Source: CBDCTM01 sp965222005 (GTDB taxonomy: Bacteria > Bacteroidota > Bacteroidia > Chitinophagales > Saprospiraceae). Taken from it: DNA of 64,000 nt. Where the stretch lies: positions 1,798,001 through 1,862,000 of the forward strand of contig OZ244935.1 of NCBI GenBank assembly GCA_965222005.1, written 5' to 3'. The translations under genes were made by a program, and so were the position numbers. The notes under the pieces are model-generated. The model did not search any database. It worked only from the letters and a program-made list of their open reading frames with translations, and had not been told where the DNA came from. Positions 30,701 to 38,636 of the stretch are shown here, piece after piece (the first letter of the stretch is position 1; every line of letters starts with the position of its first letter).

Positions 30701-31089
30701 ATCTTCCTGCCATCATCCGGCGAATAGATATGAGCGATCCCGTAGGTTTGCAACGCTTCAATTTCGGTGGGCAGGATGGTTCCGCCGCCACCGCCGAATA
30801 TCTTGATGTGTCCGGCGTCCCGCTCCTTGAGGAGGTCGTACATGTACTTGAAAAATTCATTGTGCCCCCCCTGATAGCTGGTGATGGCGATGCCTTGTAC
30901 ATCTTCCTGAATGGCCGTATCCACGATCTCCTGAACGGAGCGGTTGTGCCCCAGATGTATGATTTCGGCACCGGAGCTTTGCATGATGCGGCGCATGATA
31001 TTGATGGCGGCATCATGGCCATCGAAGAGAGAAGCAGCGGTGACGATGCGTATCTTATTTTTGGGCCGATAAGGAGCTATTTTTTCCAT
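27712..31089 (-). CDS. icmF: Fused B12-dependent isobutyryl-CoA mutase (IcmF type)
   Basis: Adenosylcobalamin enzyme that interconverts branched and linear acyl-CoA such as isobutyryl- and n-butyryl-CoA, with its GTPase chaperone built in. The 1125 residues show a B12-binding domain (about 10-145) with base-off His25 in DGHDAAIN, a MeaB-like G domain (about 195-420) with P-loop GITGTGGAGKSS (200-211), and a mutase barrel from about 560. Where methylmalonyl-CoA mutase has Tyr and Arg for the carboxylate, this protein has Phe (AGVFPFKR) and Gln (DQAQNTCIF), which supports the isobutyryl-type assignment. No partner subunit is nearby, as expected for a fusion. Confidence 0.94.
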   Translation of the reverse strand: MEKIAPYRPKNKIRIVTAASLFDGHDAAINIMRRIMQSSGAEIIHLGHNRSVQEIVDTAIQEDVQGIAITSYQGGHNEFFKYMYDLLKERDAGHIKIFGGGGGTILPTEIEALQTYGIAHIYSPDDGRKMGLQGMINDVLEQCDFPVGRNLNGELKQIDEQKPGAIARMISAVENFPEENSAWLEQIRKDIGSKVIPVLGITGTGGAGKSSLVDELVRRFLIDFEDKSIAIISVDPSKRKTGGALLGDRIRMNSIQRERVYMRSLATRQSNLALSKHVQAAVDILKAAKYDLVILETSGIGQSDTEIVDHSDLSLYVMTPHYGAATQLEKIDMLDFADIIAINKFDKRGALDALRDVKKQYQRNHQLWEEPMEGMPVYGTIASQFNDPGTNQLYRSLMDLIVEKTGASLTSSFDTDKGMSEKIYIIPPSRTRYLSEISENNRQYDRWVERQSELARKLYGLRQSIETLKGQKEDQGKALSYLQSVYDDLQKDLDGQCNRILEGWEAKRAAYAADEFMYRVRKREIRVPTFTESLSHSRIPRVVLPRYKDWGEILRWSLLENVPGEFPYTAGVFPFKRKGEDPMRMFAGEGGPERTNRRFHYLSMDMPAARLSTAFDSVTLYGEDPDYRPDIYGKIGNSGVSICCLDDAKKLYSGFDLCDPKTSVSMTINGPAATICAFFMNAAIDQQCELYIREQGLEHLVEARLKELYDDKGLERPQYRGAIPEGNDGLGLLLLGLTGDQVLEAAAYDELKAKALSAVRGTVQADILKEDQAQNTCIFSTEFSLKLMGDVQQYFIDHKVRNFYSVSISGYHIAEAGANPISQLAFTLANGFTFVEYYLSRGMQIDDFAPNLSFFFSNGIDPEYAVIGRVARRIWAKAMKLKYNANERSQKLKYHIQTSGRSLHAQEISFNDIRTTLQALYAIYDNCNSLHTNAYDEAITTPTEESVRRAVAIQLIINHELGLAKNENPLQGSFIIEELTELVEEAVLTEFDRITERGGVLGAMETMYQRSKIQDESLHYETLKHTGEYPIIGVNTFLSKEGSPTIIPKEVIRATQEEKEGQISTLQNLHKDRPSQSSELLKDLQQVAIGNGNIFEQLMEAGKHCSLGQITHALYEVGGQYRRNM

Positions 31090-31516
31090 ATTGTACTAGA
31101 TTTGAAAACCCTCGGGCAGCTTAGTCGGAGGCAGTGAATCCAAAGATTATTTGGTTGTTTTGTCTTTTTCCAACAAAATATACTTGCTGCATGTTCTGAA
31201 AGTCAAATTTACGAAATTTTCCTGTGCTGGTGATCAGCCATAATCGCAAAACATAGCTTACCCATCCTATCTGTTCTTTGGAATAGGAAAATTGACCTGA
31301 TAGAAGCGTATTGGATAAAAAGGTAACGGAAGTATTGGAAGTTCGAAAAAAGAACATTACATTCACATTGATATACCTGTTTCCAAAAACCCAGCAGGTG
31401 TTCAGAATTTGTTCTTTGAGGCGAAAATAATTCACTTTTTTAGCTTCGTCTCACTAAGAAAGGGATATTTGTAGCCCGATTAATAAAATTTGAACACACG
31501 CTTAACCCGCTCAAAA
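31090..31516. other. AT-rich intergenic region between icmF and the protease
   Basis: These 427 bases separate divergent genes. A TAAAATTTG stretch near 31484-31492 resembles a -7 box with one extra base and precedes the protease start; the same TAAAATTTGAAC text precedes the LytTR gene near 52180. A 104-codon minus-strand frame (31121-31435) shows no signal peptide, motif or protein-like periodicity and is not called. Confidence 0.45.
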
Positions 31517-31540
31517 ATGAAACGCCTCTCTACTCTACTA

Positions 31541-31560
31541 TATGTTATGCTATGCTATGC
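31541..31560 (+). repeat. Pentanucleotide repeat in the protease signal peptide
   Basis: TATGT followed by three exact TATGC units (31546-31560). The natural start ATG 31517 reads MKRLSTLLYVMLC and then hits a stop at 31571. Removing one 5-base unit would join it in frame to LSSVSYAQ and make a normal signal peptide. The repeat therefore sets the reading frame. Confidence 0.75.
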
Positions 31561-33408
31561 CTTTCCTCTGTAAGCTATGCCCAAACCACTCCGCTCTTTG
31601 AATGGGTGGACACCTCCCAATTAGGAGGAGTGACCATTAGCGAAGGGGAGCTCAGTTTTGTGGATACCATCTATACCGTTCCCGGAATTTCCGACATTGA
31701 CTTTATCCAAATCAACAACGCCATCGTCATACAGGATTCCGGCAGATTGACCTTTAGCTTCCCCATTGGCGAAAGCACCGATACGCTCACGGCCTATGCC
31801 CTTGATGTGCACTACGAATCGGACAGCAACTACATCTGGAAGGGCGAAATACCCAGCCATCATGGCGGCATCATGATTGTGCAGCAGGAGGAAGGCGCAG
31901 GGGGTTTTGTGTATTTCGATACCATCTACCATGAGATTGTACCGCTCAACAAGGAGGTGAGTTTGCTGACGTATCATGATGAAGTATTGGAAGCGCCTGA
32001 TACAACCTGCTTTTGGGGTACAGAAGTCGGTGATAGTACGATCACTACCGAGTATGAGTGCGTGGGGGATGGCTGTGCGGCATTGATCACTATTCTCGTC
32101 TTGTTGCCGCAGGATGCGCAGGACTGGCTGGTGAATGTCAACCGCCGCAGTATTTTCCTCACCACGATGGTGGAAAAACTTAACTATGCCTTCCAAAACA
32201 GCAATATATCGCACAGAGCCAGGGTGGTATATGAGGAGTTTGACTGGAATTATCCAGGTGGTGATATACGAGATGATGTAGATGCCTTGACTGAAGACCC
32301 CACAGCGAATAGCTTAAGAGAAACCCATAATGCGGATATGGTTGTCATGTTGTCGAATCATGTTTATGAAACTGAAAAAGGTGTTGGCTCGGTACCAACC
32401 GCCAATGATTTTTACGGCCCTCTTGAGGAAGCCAGTTTTGCGATATCATTATTGCCTTATGCTTCCTGGTATCGGAACAATTTCTTGCATGAAATTGGAC
32501 ATTTATTTGGTGGGCAGCACCAGAACGCCTTAATACATCGTGAAGAATGTAGTGTAGCCTGGGAGATTTTTCCCAAGTGGTATTATACCATCATGCATAC
32601 GGATGCGCCTGATTTCAGACCACCACAGTATAAATTCAGAGTCTTACACTATTCTGACCCTGAAGTGTACTATATGAGCTGGCCTACAGGTGGTGAAGAC
32701 CCTCTTGCCAGTAATGCCGGTATCATCCGCGAAACGGGCTGCATGATAGCCAGCTATTATGGCGATCAGCAGTTTGTAGTATTGATTGAAGGCAACAACC
32801 GCCTTTGTGAAGACAACGAAGTCTATACCGCCGTAGTGACTCCGCCGCCTCCCGGCAATCCGGGTCAGGGGCCTTACACCTATGAATGGCGCTGGAACCA
32901 TGACGGTATTTTCGATGCGGCTAATCCGGGCACTTTGCTTACAGCCAATCCTGGCAATCCCGATCAGGTGACGCTACCACCCCCTACGCTCACCGGCTGC
33001 ACCTTCTTTTTTATCCAGGTCAAAGTCACTTCTTCCGACAATGTGGTAAGCTATGCCACCAAACGCATCGGTACGCCCTGTGCGCCCTGCGATCCGGCAG
33101 CCGCTACTCCTCAAAACCGACTGGTGAACGAAACAGCTTCCGGCAGCACTTTTTCGCTAAGCCTTTCGCCCAATCCCAATACATCGGATCGCTTGGAGTT
33201 GGTCATTGAAAATGACCAGGCACAGGATGCCAGCATGAGCTTGTACAGTTTGTCCGGTCAAAAGCTGATGGATGGGACATATTTGCTAAAGGAAGGAACC
33301 AATCAGATTACATTGCCGCTAAACGGCCAGCTTCCCGAAGGGGTGTATTTGCTGACCATCCGTACCCTGGAAGAAACTATAAGCCGAAAAGTCATTATCT
33401 TAAAATAA
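31552..33408 (+). CDS. Secreted metzincin protease with T9SS sorting tail, frameshifted start
   Basis: Zinc endopeptidase for export by T9SS. The main frame has 618 codons and the metzincin site HEIGHLFGGQH (His313, Glu314, His317, His323) with a Met-turn YYTIMHTD about 35 residues on, as in reprolysin-like enzymes. A PKD/Ig-like region (about 415-510) precedes a type A sorting domain (LSLSPNPNTSDRLELVI to SRKVIILK). The frame opens at an internal ATG with only MLCLSSVSYAQ left of the signal peptide; the proper start at 31517 is out of frame by one TATGC unit. The product is thus off or not exported in this sequence. A 13-base gap links it to the next gene. Confidence 0.85.
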   Translation: MLCLSSVSYAQTTPLFEWVDTSQLGGVTISEGELSFVDTIYTVPGISDIDFIQINNAIVIQDSGRLTFSFPIGESTDTLTAYALDVHYESDSNYIWKGEIPSHHGGIMIVQQEEGAGGFVYFDTIYHEIVPLNKEVSLLTYHDEVLEAPDTTCFWGTEVGDSTITTEYECVGDGCAALITILVLLPQDAQDWLVNVNRRSIFLTTMVEKLNYAFQNSNISHRARVVYEEFDWNYPGGDIRDDVDALTEDPTANSLRETHNADMVVMLSNHVYETEKGVGSVPTANDFYGPLEEASFAISLLPYASWYRNNFLHEIGHLFGGQHQNALIHREECSVAWEIFPKWYYTIMHTDAPDFRPPQYKFRVLHYSDPEVYYMSWPTGGEDPLASNAGIIRETGCMIASYYGDQQFVVLIEGNNRLCEDNEVYTAVVTPPPPGNPGQGPYTYEWRWNHDGIFDAANPGTLLTANPGNPDQVTLPPPTLTGCTFFFIQVKVTSSDNVVSYATKRIGTPCAPCDPAAATPQNRLVNETASGSTFSLSLSPNPNTSDRLELVIENDQAQDASMSLYSLSGQKLMDGTYLLKEGTNQITLPLNGQLPEGVYLLTIRTLEETISRKVIILK

Positions 33409-33421
33409 AAACCCAACCATT

Positions 33422-34045
33422 ATGAAAAACCTAATCTTATACTGCACAGCCTTTCTTCTGTTTCTTGCCTGCAATAAAGACGAAGCTGTAGTAGTGGCCG
33501 ATGACGACATGCCTCCCGCACCAAAGGAATGTGTGGTGGAAGAAATGCCAATAGCTACACAAGATAGTTTTTTAATTTACTGGGAGGGATTGATGGAGCA
33601 TGGCTTTGCCGAGGCGATCAAGATCAACAAGGATTTTAAAGCTTCTGCTCATGCGAAAATTGATGAAGAAGATAGTTTGATTATCGTTTTTTTTACTTTT
33701 GAAGAAAATAACGAAAACATTTGCAGGGAACTTTTTTATATGTCAGAAATTCCCCTAATGGAGAGTTGTTACAAATTACACAATTTAGTTATACCTGATA
33801 CTTTAGTTTCAGAACAGGTAAAAACTCGTTATAGAAGATTAGATGCTGATGTTACAGTAGGTCTTTATATGTTACAAAAGGAGGAATCCAACTTTCTGCA
33901 AATTGACTCATTGGATTTGGTGAATAAGTTCGTGTCAGGAGAATTTATGGCTTCCTTTGTATTGGATATGGGCTTTCCGAGCTATGAAACCCCGGCGTAT
34001 ATTCGCTTTCTCAATGGCCGCTTCGAGTGTGCCATCATCGAGTAG
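33422..34045 (+). CDS. Lipoprotein, copy 1 of a tandem pair
   Basis: A 207-residue lipoprotein of unknown function. Signal core LILYCTAFLLFLAC gives a lipobox (FLAC), followed by an acidic stretch NKDEAVVVADDDMPPAP. The mature part has ECVVEEMPIATQDSFLIYWEG and ends in YIRFLNGRFECAIIE; two pairs of Cys could form disulfides. It is probably cotranscribed with the protease 13 bases upstream. Its N- and C-terminal parts are nearly identical to those of the next gene while the middle differs. Confidence 0.8.
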   Translation: MKNLILYCTAFLLFLACNKDEAVVVADDDMPPAPKECVVEEMPIATQDSFLIYWEGLMEHGFAEAIKINKDFKASAHAKIDEEDSLIIVFFTFEENNENICRELFYMSEIPLMESCYKLHNLVIPDTLVSEQVKTRYRRLDADVTVGLYMLQKEESNFLQIDSLDLVNKFVSGEFMASFVLDMGFPSYETPAYIRFLNGRFECAIIE

Positions 34046-34128
34046 TGAGGGGGAAGCTCTGTTTTCTGCGGTTTGGCATGCTGAACAGGAATGCCTATCT
34101 TGCTTTTATTCACTAAATGTGGATAGCT

Positions 34129-34761
34129 ATGAAAAACCCAATCCTATTCTGTGCCATTTTTCTTGCTCTTTTTACCTGCAATAAAGACGAAGCTGTAGTA
34201 GTGGCCGATGACGACATGCCTCCCGCACCGAAGGAATGTGTGGTGGAAGAAATGCCAATAGCTACGCAGGATAGTTTTTTGATTTACTGGGAGGGATTGA
34301 TGGAGCACGGCTTTGCCGAGGCGATCAAGATCAATAAGGAATTTAAAGCTTCTGCTCGTGCCAGGATATATGAAGATAGACTCTATGAAGAAGATAGGTT
34401 AATTATTCCTTTCTTTACGTATGAAGAAAACTCCAACAACATTACCAGAGAGGAATTCTATATATCAAGAATCCCGCTGTATAAAGGATGTTATAAATTA
34501 ACGGACTTTCCTGATACTTTGGTTGCAGAGGAAATTGAAATAAGTTATTACAGAACGGATGCAGATGCAACCTGGGCTTCTTATAAACTAGTAGAGGAAG
34601 AGTCCAACTTTCTACAAATCGACTCGCTGGATTTGGTGAATAACTATGTGTCGGGAAAGTTTATGGCTTCTTTCACACTAGATATTGGGGCTCCTCATTA
34701 CGAAACTCCTGAATACGTCCGCTTTCTCAATGGCCGTTTTGAGTGCGCTATTATTGAGTAG
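34129..34761 (+). CDS. Lipoprotein, copy 2 of a tandem pair
   Basis: A 210-residue paralogue of the preceding lipoprotein. ATG 34129 (MKNPILFCAIFLALFTC) is preferred to one four codons upstream because it aligns with copy 1. From the lipobox Cys to about residue 70, DNA differs from copy 1 at only about half a dozen mostly silent sites. Residues about 75-150 diverge, with an insertion (YEDRLYEEDR), and the end FLNGRFECAIIE is the same again. Such a pattern fits recent duplication or gene conversion with a variable middle. Function unknown. Confidence 0.8.
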   Translation: MKNPILFCAIFLALFTCNKDEAVVVADDDMPPAPKECVVEEMPIATQDSFLIYWEGLMEHGFAEAIKINKEFKASARARIYEDRLYEEDRLIIPFFTYEENSNNITREEFYISRIPLYKGCYKLTDFPDTLVAEEIEISYYRTDADATWASYKLVEEESNFLQIDSLDLVNNYVSGKFMASFTLDIGAPHYETPEYVRFLNGRFECAIIE

Positions 34762-34833
34762 GGGGAAGCACCTGCTTTTGGTTTATGCCGTTCGCTGGAG
34801 CGAATGGGAGGGCTTATGGGATTTTTGCGGTGA

Positions 34834-34848
34834 AAACCTAATAAACCC
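34834..34848 (+). repeat. 15-base direct repeat, left copy
   Basis: AAACCTAATAAACCC occurs here and again, same orientation, at 38509-38523, bracketing the helicase-nuclease gene. An inverted near-copy (GGTTTATCAGGG) lies near 38315. Confidence 0.5.
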
Positions 34849-34910
34849 TAAACTGCTCCGACCAGCTTTCGGGTGCTCTTGCCAGTATCAGAAATATAAT
34901 TGTATAAGAA

Positions 34911-35064
34911 CGTGTTTGGAATTCACCCTTCGGTGCATTAGTGCAAAATTTAATTCTGTACTTCATTATTTTTCATCGCCATAGCGTGGGCTATGCCTCA
35001 AAAAAAGGCTTCGCCCAAAATTAAATTTTACTACTACTGCTTCCAAAAGCAATTTCCAAACACG
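34911..35064. repeat. Near-palindromic intergenic element 1 (MITE-like)
   Basis: The ends CGTGTTTGGAA (34911-34921) and TTCCAAACACG (35054-35064) are exact inverted repeats. The whole 154 bases fold back on themselves imperfectly: AAAATTTAATT (34945-34955) pairs with AATTAAATTTT (about 35018-35029) and CATAGC pairs with GCTATG around a centre near 34987. No coding capacity. The central part resembles the core of element 2 after the helicase gene. Confidence 0.6.
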
Positions 35065-35130
35065 CTCTAAAATATTTGCCGGGCATCGTATCTTTAGAGC
35101 AGCAAGAATAGAATGCTCAAAAATTGATAC

Positions 35131-38100
35131 ATGCCCCCCTTTCCCAATCGGCTCGAACCTTACCATGATACCTTTCAGCGTGAGCTGGCCCGCCTTAATG
35201 CTGCCCAGCAGCAGGCCGTCGAGCAGATCGAAGGGCCGGTGCTGGTGATTGCCGGGCCGGGTACGGGCAAGACGCACATCCTCACTGCGCGCATCGGGCG
35301 GATACTCATGGAAACCGATACCGGAGCTGCCAATATTCTTTGCCTCACCTTTACCGATGCCGGTGTACACGCCATGCGCCAGCGCCTGCTCGAATTCATC
35401 GGACCGGAGGCACACAGAGTACATATCTACACCTTCCACAGCTTTTGCAACAAAGTAATCCAGGAAAATATGGAGCTTTTTGGCCGCCACGACCTGGAGC
35501 CGATCAGTGAGTTGGAAGAAGTAGAGCTGATTCGCCGCCTCATCGATGCCTTGTCGCCCGATCATTTGCTGCGGCAAAAAGGGCACGACCTGTATTATTA
35601 CGAGTCCCATCTGCGCGATCTGTTTCGGCGAATGAAATCAGAAAACTGGTCGGTGGAGGATTTGAATCAAAAGCTCGATAGTTATCTGGCCGGCCTGCCG
35701 GAACGAGAAGAATTTATTTACAAACGCAACACCAAAACGGCCAAAAAAGGGGAGTTGAAGCAATGGAAAATAGAAGAGGCTGGCAGAAAGATGCGTCTGC
35801 TGCGCGCTGCCGTTCAGCTTTATCCGGCCTATACAAAAGCCATGCAGCAGGCGCGGCGCTATGATTTTGCCGACATGATCCTTTGGGTGGTCCGTGCCTT
35901 TCGGCAAAAGGAGGCCTTGCTGCGCAGCTATCAGGAACAGTATCTCTATGTGCTGGTCGATGAGTACCAGGATACCAATGGTGCACAAAACGAGATCATC
36001 CAGTTGCTCATCAACTATTGGGAAAAGCCCAATATTTTTATCGTCGGTGATGACGATCAATCGATTTATGAATTTCAGGGAGCCCGCCTTAAAAATCTGA
36101 TCGACTTTTACAACGACTACAGATCGGACCTTAGCCTGGTTCTTTTGCAAGACAACTACCGCTCCTCCCAGCAGATACTGGATTCGTCAAAACGGCTCAT
36201 CGATCAAAATGAACACCGCATCATTGGCAGCCTGGAGCAAATAGAGAAAAACCTCAAAGCGCGGCACAGGAAATTTGCTGCTTCCAAGCTACGCCCCCAA
36301 ATCAGAAGCTATTCCCAACGAGCGGAGGAGGAAGCCGACGTCGTACGCCAGATCGAGCAATTGCAAAGCAACGGCATCCTGCTACAAGAAGTGGCAGTGA
36401 TCTATGCCAAACACCGGCAGGCGCACAACATCATTGAGCTGTTGGAGAAAAAGGGCATTCCTTACAATACGCGCAGACAGCTCAATATCCTCGACCTGCC
36501 GCTCATCAGACAATTGCGCCAACTCTTGTCCTACATTCAGGCAGAGTATCAGCGGCCGTATAGCGGAGAGCACTTGTTGTTTCAAATTTTGCACTATCAG
36601 TTTTTTGAAATACTTCCTGCCGACCTGGCTAAGCTGAGCCTGGCGATGGCCCGCCAAACAGAGGACGGGCGCCGCTACTGGCGTGATGCTTTGTGCGATG
36701 AGCCTTTCCTCGAGACAATATCCCTCAAGCAGCACGAACGAATATTGGCAACTGGCCATCTATTCAATAAGTGGATCGGCGCAGCCGCCAATGTGCCTTT
36801 GCAGCACTTGCTCGAACAGCTCATCAACCGCTCCGGCCTGCTTGCTATGGTGATGGCACCGGCCGCTTCGGAAAGCTCACACAGCTGGCCCTTACAAGTG
36901 TTGAGTACCTTCATGGACTTTGTGCGACGAGAAGCCGCACGGCAGCCGCGCCTCAGTCTTCGGCGCCTGCTCAATCTACTGGATAGCATGGATGCCAACC
37001 GCTTGCGCATACCTGTACAGAAGACCATCGCGGCTGCCGATGGCGTCAATTTGTTATCGGCACACAGTTCCAAAGGCTTGGAGTTTCGCTATGTGTTTAT
37101 TATCGATGCCGTCAAAGATCAGTGGGAGCCGGGGCGCAGCAGTCGGGCCCGTCGTTTCAGCTTTCCCGACACGCTCACCTTCAGCGGAGAAGAGGATGCT
37201 ATGGAGGCTCGCCGCCGCCTGTTTTATGTAGCCATGACCCGTGCCAAAGAGCATTTGCACATTTCGTACAGCGAAAAAAATTATAAGAACAAACTGCTTC
37301 AACGCAGCCAGTTTGTAGATGAGGTATTGCAAACGGAAGGGCTGGAAGTGGAGCTACGGCAAATGGATGAGGCGCTGCTGCAGGAAGCGGCTTGGTTGCT
37401 TTTGCTGGAATCAAAAACCACCAGGGCACCGGCTCCCGACAAGGTCGCTATCGACCAATTGCTGGCCAATTTTGCGATGAGTATTTCCAGCCTCAACACC
37501 TTTTTGCGCTGTCCACTCAGTTTTTACTACGAATACATCCTTCGGGTACCCACCGTGATGAGCGAAGCGGCAGCCTATGGTACAGCCATACACAATGCCC
37601 TTCGGCGCCTTTTCGATCGGATGAGCCTGTCGGAAGAAAAGAAGTATCCTTCAGCGGCGGTTTTGCAAAAAATATTTGGTGATGAGATCCGGAAGATGCG
37701 CCCTTTTCTGAGTGATGCAATGTATCAGCAACGCCTCCAACTGGGGCAGCTTCATCTACACCAATATTATCAACAATTCTACAGAAGCTGGCCCCAAAAA
37801 GTGCTGATCGAATACCAGGTGCGCCATGCCGAAGTGCTGGGCGTGCCCGTCAAAGGCGTCATTGACAGGGTGGATTTACTGATCAATCAGCAGCTCCACA
37901 TTGTGGATTATAAGACGGGCCGCATCGATGATGGCAAAACGCGACCGCCTACCAAAGCCCGGCCGCATGGCGGCAATTACTGGCGGCAGCTCTATTTTTA
38001 CAAGCTGCTGTATGAGGCGCATCAGAAGGAGCGACGGGTGGCCAGCGGAGCCATTTCTTACCTCGAGCCCGGCCCCGACGGAAAGTTTGACTACAAAGTG

Positions 38101-38289
38101 ATCCCCTTCGAGGTAGAGGGGGCGCAGTGGGTTAGTGAGCTGATCCGCAGTAGCTATGACCGCATTCGGGCACATGATTTCTATGAAGGTTGTGGAGAAC
38201 CGAGCTGCAATTGGTGCAGCTTCGTACGGCAGGATGCAGCGGTTGCTGATAGCTTGCGGGATCGGGAAATAGAGGAGTTGGATGATTAA
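35131..38289 (+). CDS. UvrD-like helicase fused to Fe-S PD-(D/E)XK nuclease
   Basis: Predicted ATP-dependent DNA helicase-nuclease of 1052 residues, probably for double-strand break end processing, like AddAB/AdnAB but in one chain. Helicase motifs: Walker A AGPGTGKTH (41-49), LVDEYQDTN (Walker B), GDDDQSIYEFQGA, DNYRSS, HSSKGLEFRYVF and FYVAMTRAKEHL. The C-terminal nuclease has IDRVDLL and HIVDYKTG (about 909-930). Cys near 793 (FLRCPLSFYYEY) and the CGEPSCNWC cluster (about 1022-1030) are placed like the four 4Fe-4S ligands of AddB. The gene is alone, flanked by related palindromic elements and a 15-base direct repeat. Confidence 0.92.
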   Translation: MPPFPNRLEPYHDTFQRELARLNAAQQQAVEQIEGPVLVIAGPGTGKTHILTARIGRILMETDTGAANILCLTFTDAGVHAMRQRLLEFIGPEAHRVHIYTFHSFCNKVIQENMELFGRHDLEPISELEEVELIRRLIDALSPDHLLRQKGHDLYYYESHLRDLFRRMKSENWSVEDLNQKLDSYLAGLPEREEFIYKRNTKTAKKGELKQWKIEEAGRKMRLLRAAVQLYPAYTKAMQQARRYDFADMILWVVRAFRQKEALLRSYQEQYLYVLVDEYQDTNGAQNEIIQLLINYWEKPNIFIVGDDDQSIYEFQGARLKNLIDFYNDYRSDLSLVLLQDNYRSSQQILDSSKRLIDQNEHRIIGSLEQIEKNLKARHRKFAASKLRPQIRSYSQRAEEEADVVRQIEQLQSNGILLQEVAVIYAKHRQAHNIIELLEKKGIPYNTRRQLNILDLPLIRQLRQLLSYIQAEYQRPYSGEHLLFQILHYQFFEILPADLAKLSLAMARQTEDGRRYWRDALCDEPFLETISLKQHERILATGHLFNKWIGAAANVPLQHLLEQLINRSGLLAMVMAPAASESSHSWPLQVLSTFMDFVRREAARQPRLSLRRLLNLLDSMDANRLRIPVQKTIAAADGVNLLSAHSSKGLEFRYVFIIDAVKDQWEPGRSSRARRFSFPDTLTFSGEEDAMEARRRLFYVAMTRAKEHLHISYSEKNYKNKLLQRSQFVDEVLQTEGLEVELRQMDEALLQEAAWLLLLESKTTRAPAPDKVAIDQLLANFAMSISSLNTFLRCPLSFYYEYILRVPTVMSEAAAYGTAIHNALRRLFDRMSLSEEKKYPSAAVLQKIFGDEIRKMRPFLSDAMYQQRLQLGQLHLHQYYQQFYRSWPQKVLIEYQVRHAEVLGVPVKGVIDRVDLLINQQLHIVDYKTGRIDDGKTRPPTKARPHGGNYWRQLYFYKLLYEAHQKERRVASGAISYLEPGPDGKFDYKVIPFEVEGAQWVSELIRSSYDRIRAHDFYEGCGEPSCNWCSFVRQDAAVADSLRDREIEELDD

Positions 38290-38313
38290 GGGAGCGGGAC
38301 TTTTAGCTGTTTT

Positions 38314-38525
38314 TGGTTTATCAGGGTTGATTTGTGGCGAAAAAACCACTAAGTAATGGCCAATTAATAAGTTATTGATTTGGGATTGAGATTTTGTCGT
38401 CAGGCGAGGCATTTTTTGAGCGAATAGCGAGCTATTTAAGCAAAAAATAACGAAGTATGGCGGCAAAAGATCAGAGACAAATCGTGAAGTTATTATTTGA
38501 TCATTACTAAACCTAATAAACCCCA
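38314..38525. repeat. Near-palindromic intergenic element 2 (MITE-like)
   Basis: Left-arm text GTAATGGCCAATTAATAAG near 38353 matches the reverse complement of the right arm near 38490-38507 (GTAATGATCAAATAATAAC), and the match continues inward through GATTTG, a TTTTTTG run and ATAGCGAGCTAT at the centre (about 38424-38435). The outer ends are GTTTATCAGG and CCTAATAAAC. The core 38404-38459 aligns with the minus strand of element 1 (34956-35015), so both belong to one family. Confidence 0.55.
38509..38523 (+). repeat. 15-base direct repeat, right copy
   Basis: AAACCTAATAAACCC, identical to 34834-34848. It forms the right end of element 2. Confidence 0.5.
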
Positions 38526-38607
38526 ACCAATGCCAGTACGAGTACGATAAGCCTAAAAAACTACCCTAATCGATTCAGATTTTTAAGTGCAATCCATTTC
38601 AGCGCCG

Positions 38608-38615
38608 TATCTTTG
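38608..38615 (+). promoter_or_regulatory. Candidate -7 box before the 113-residue gene
   Basis: TATCTTTG matches TAnnTTTG and ends 21 bases before ATG 38637, giving a very short leader. Confidence 0.45.
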
Positions 38616-38636
38616 CAATGCCTTAATCCGCTGCCA

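Noticed and set aside
31121..31435. 104-codon minus-strand frame between icmF and the protease
   Set aside because: AT-rich region with chance open frames; protein shows no regular structure.
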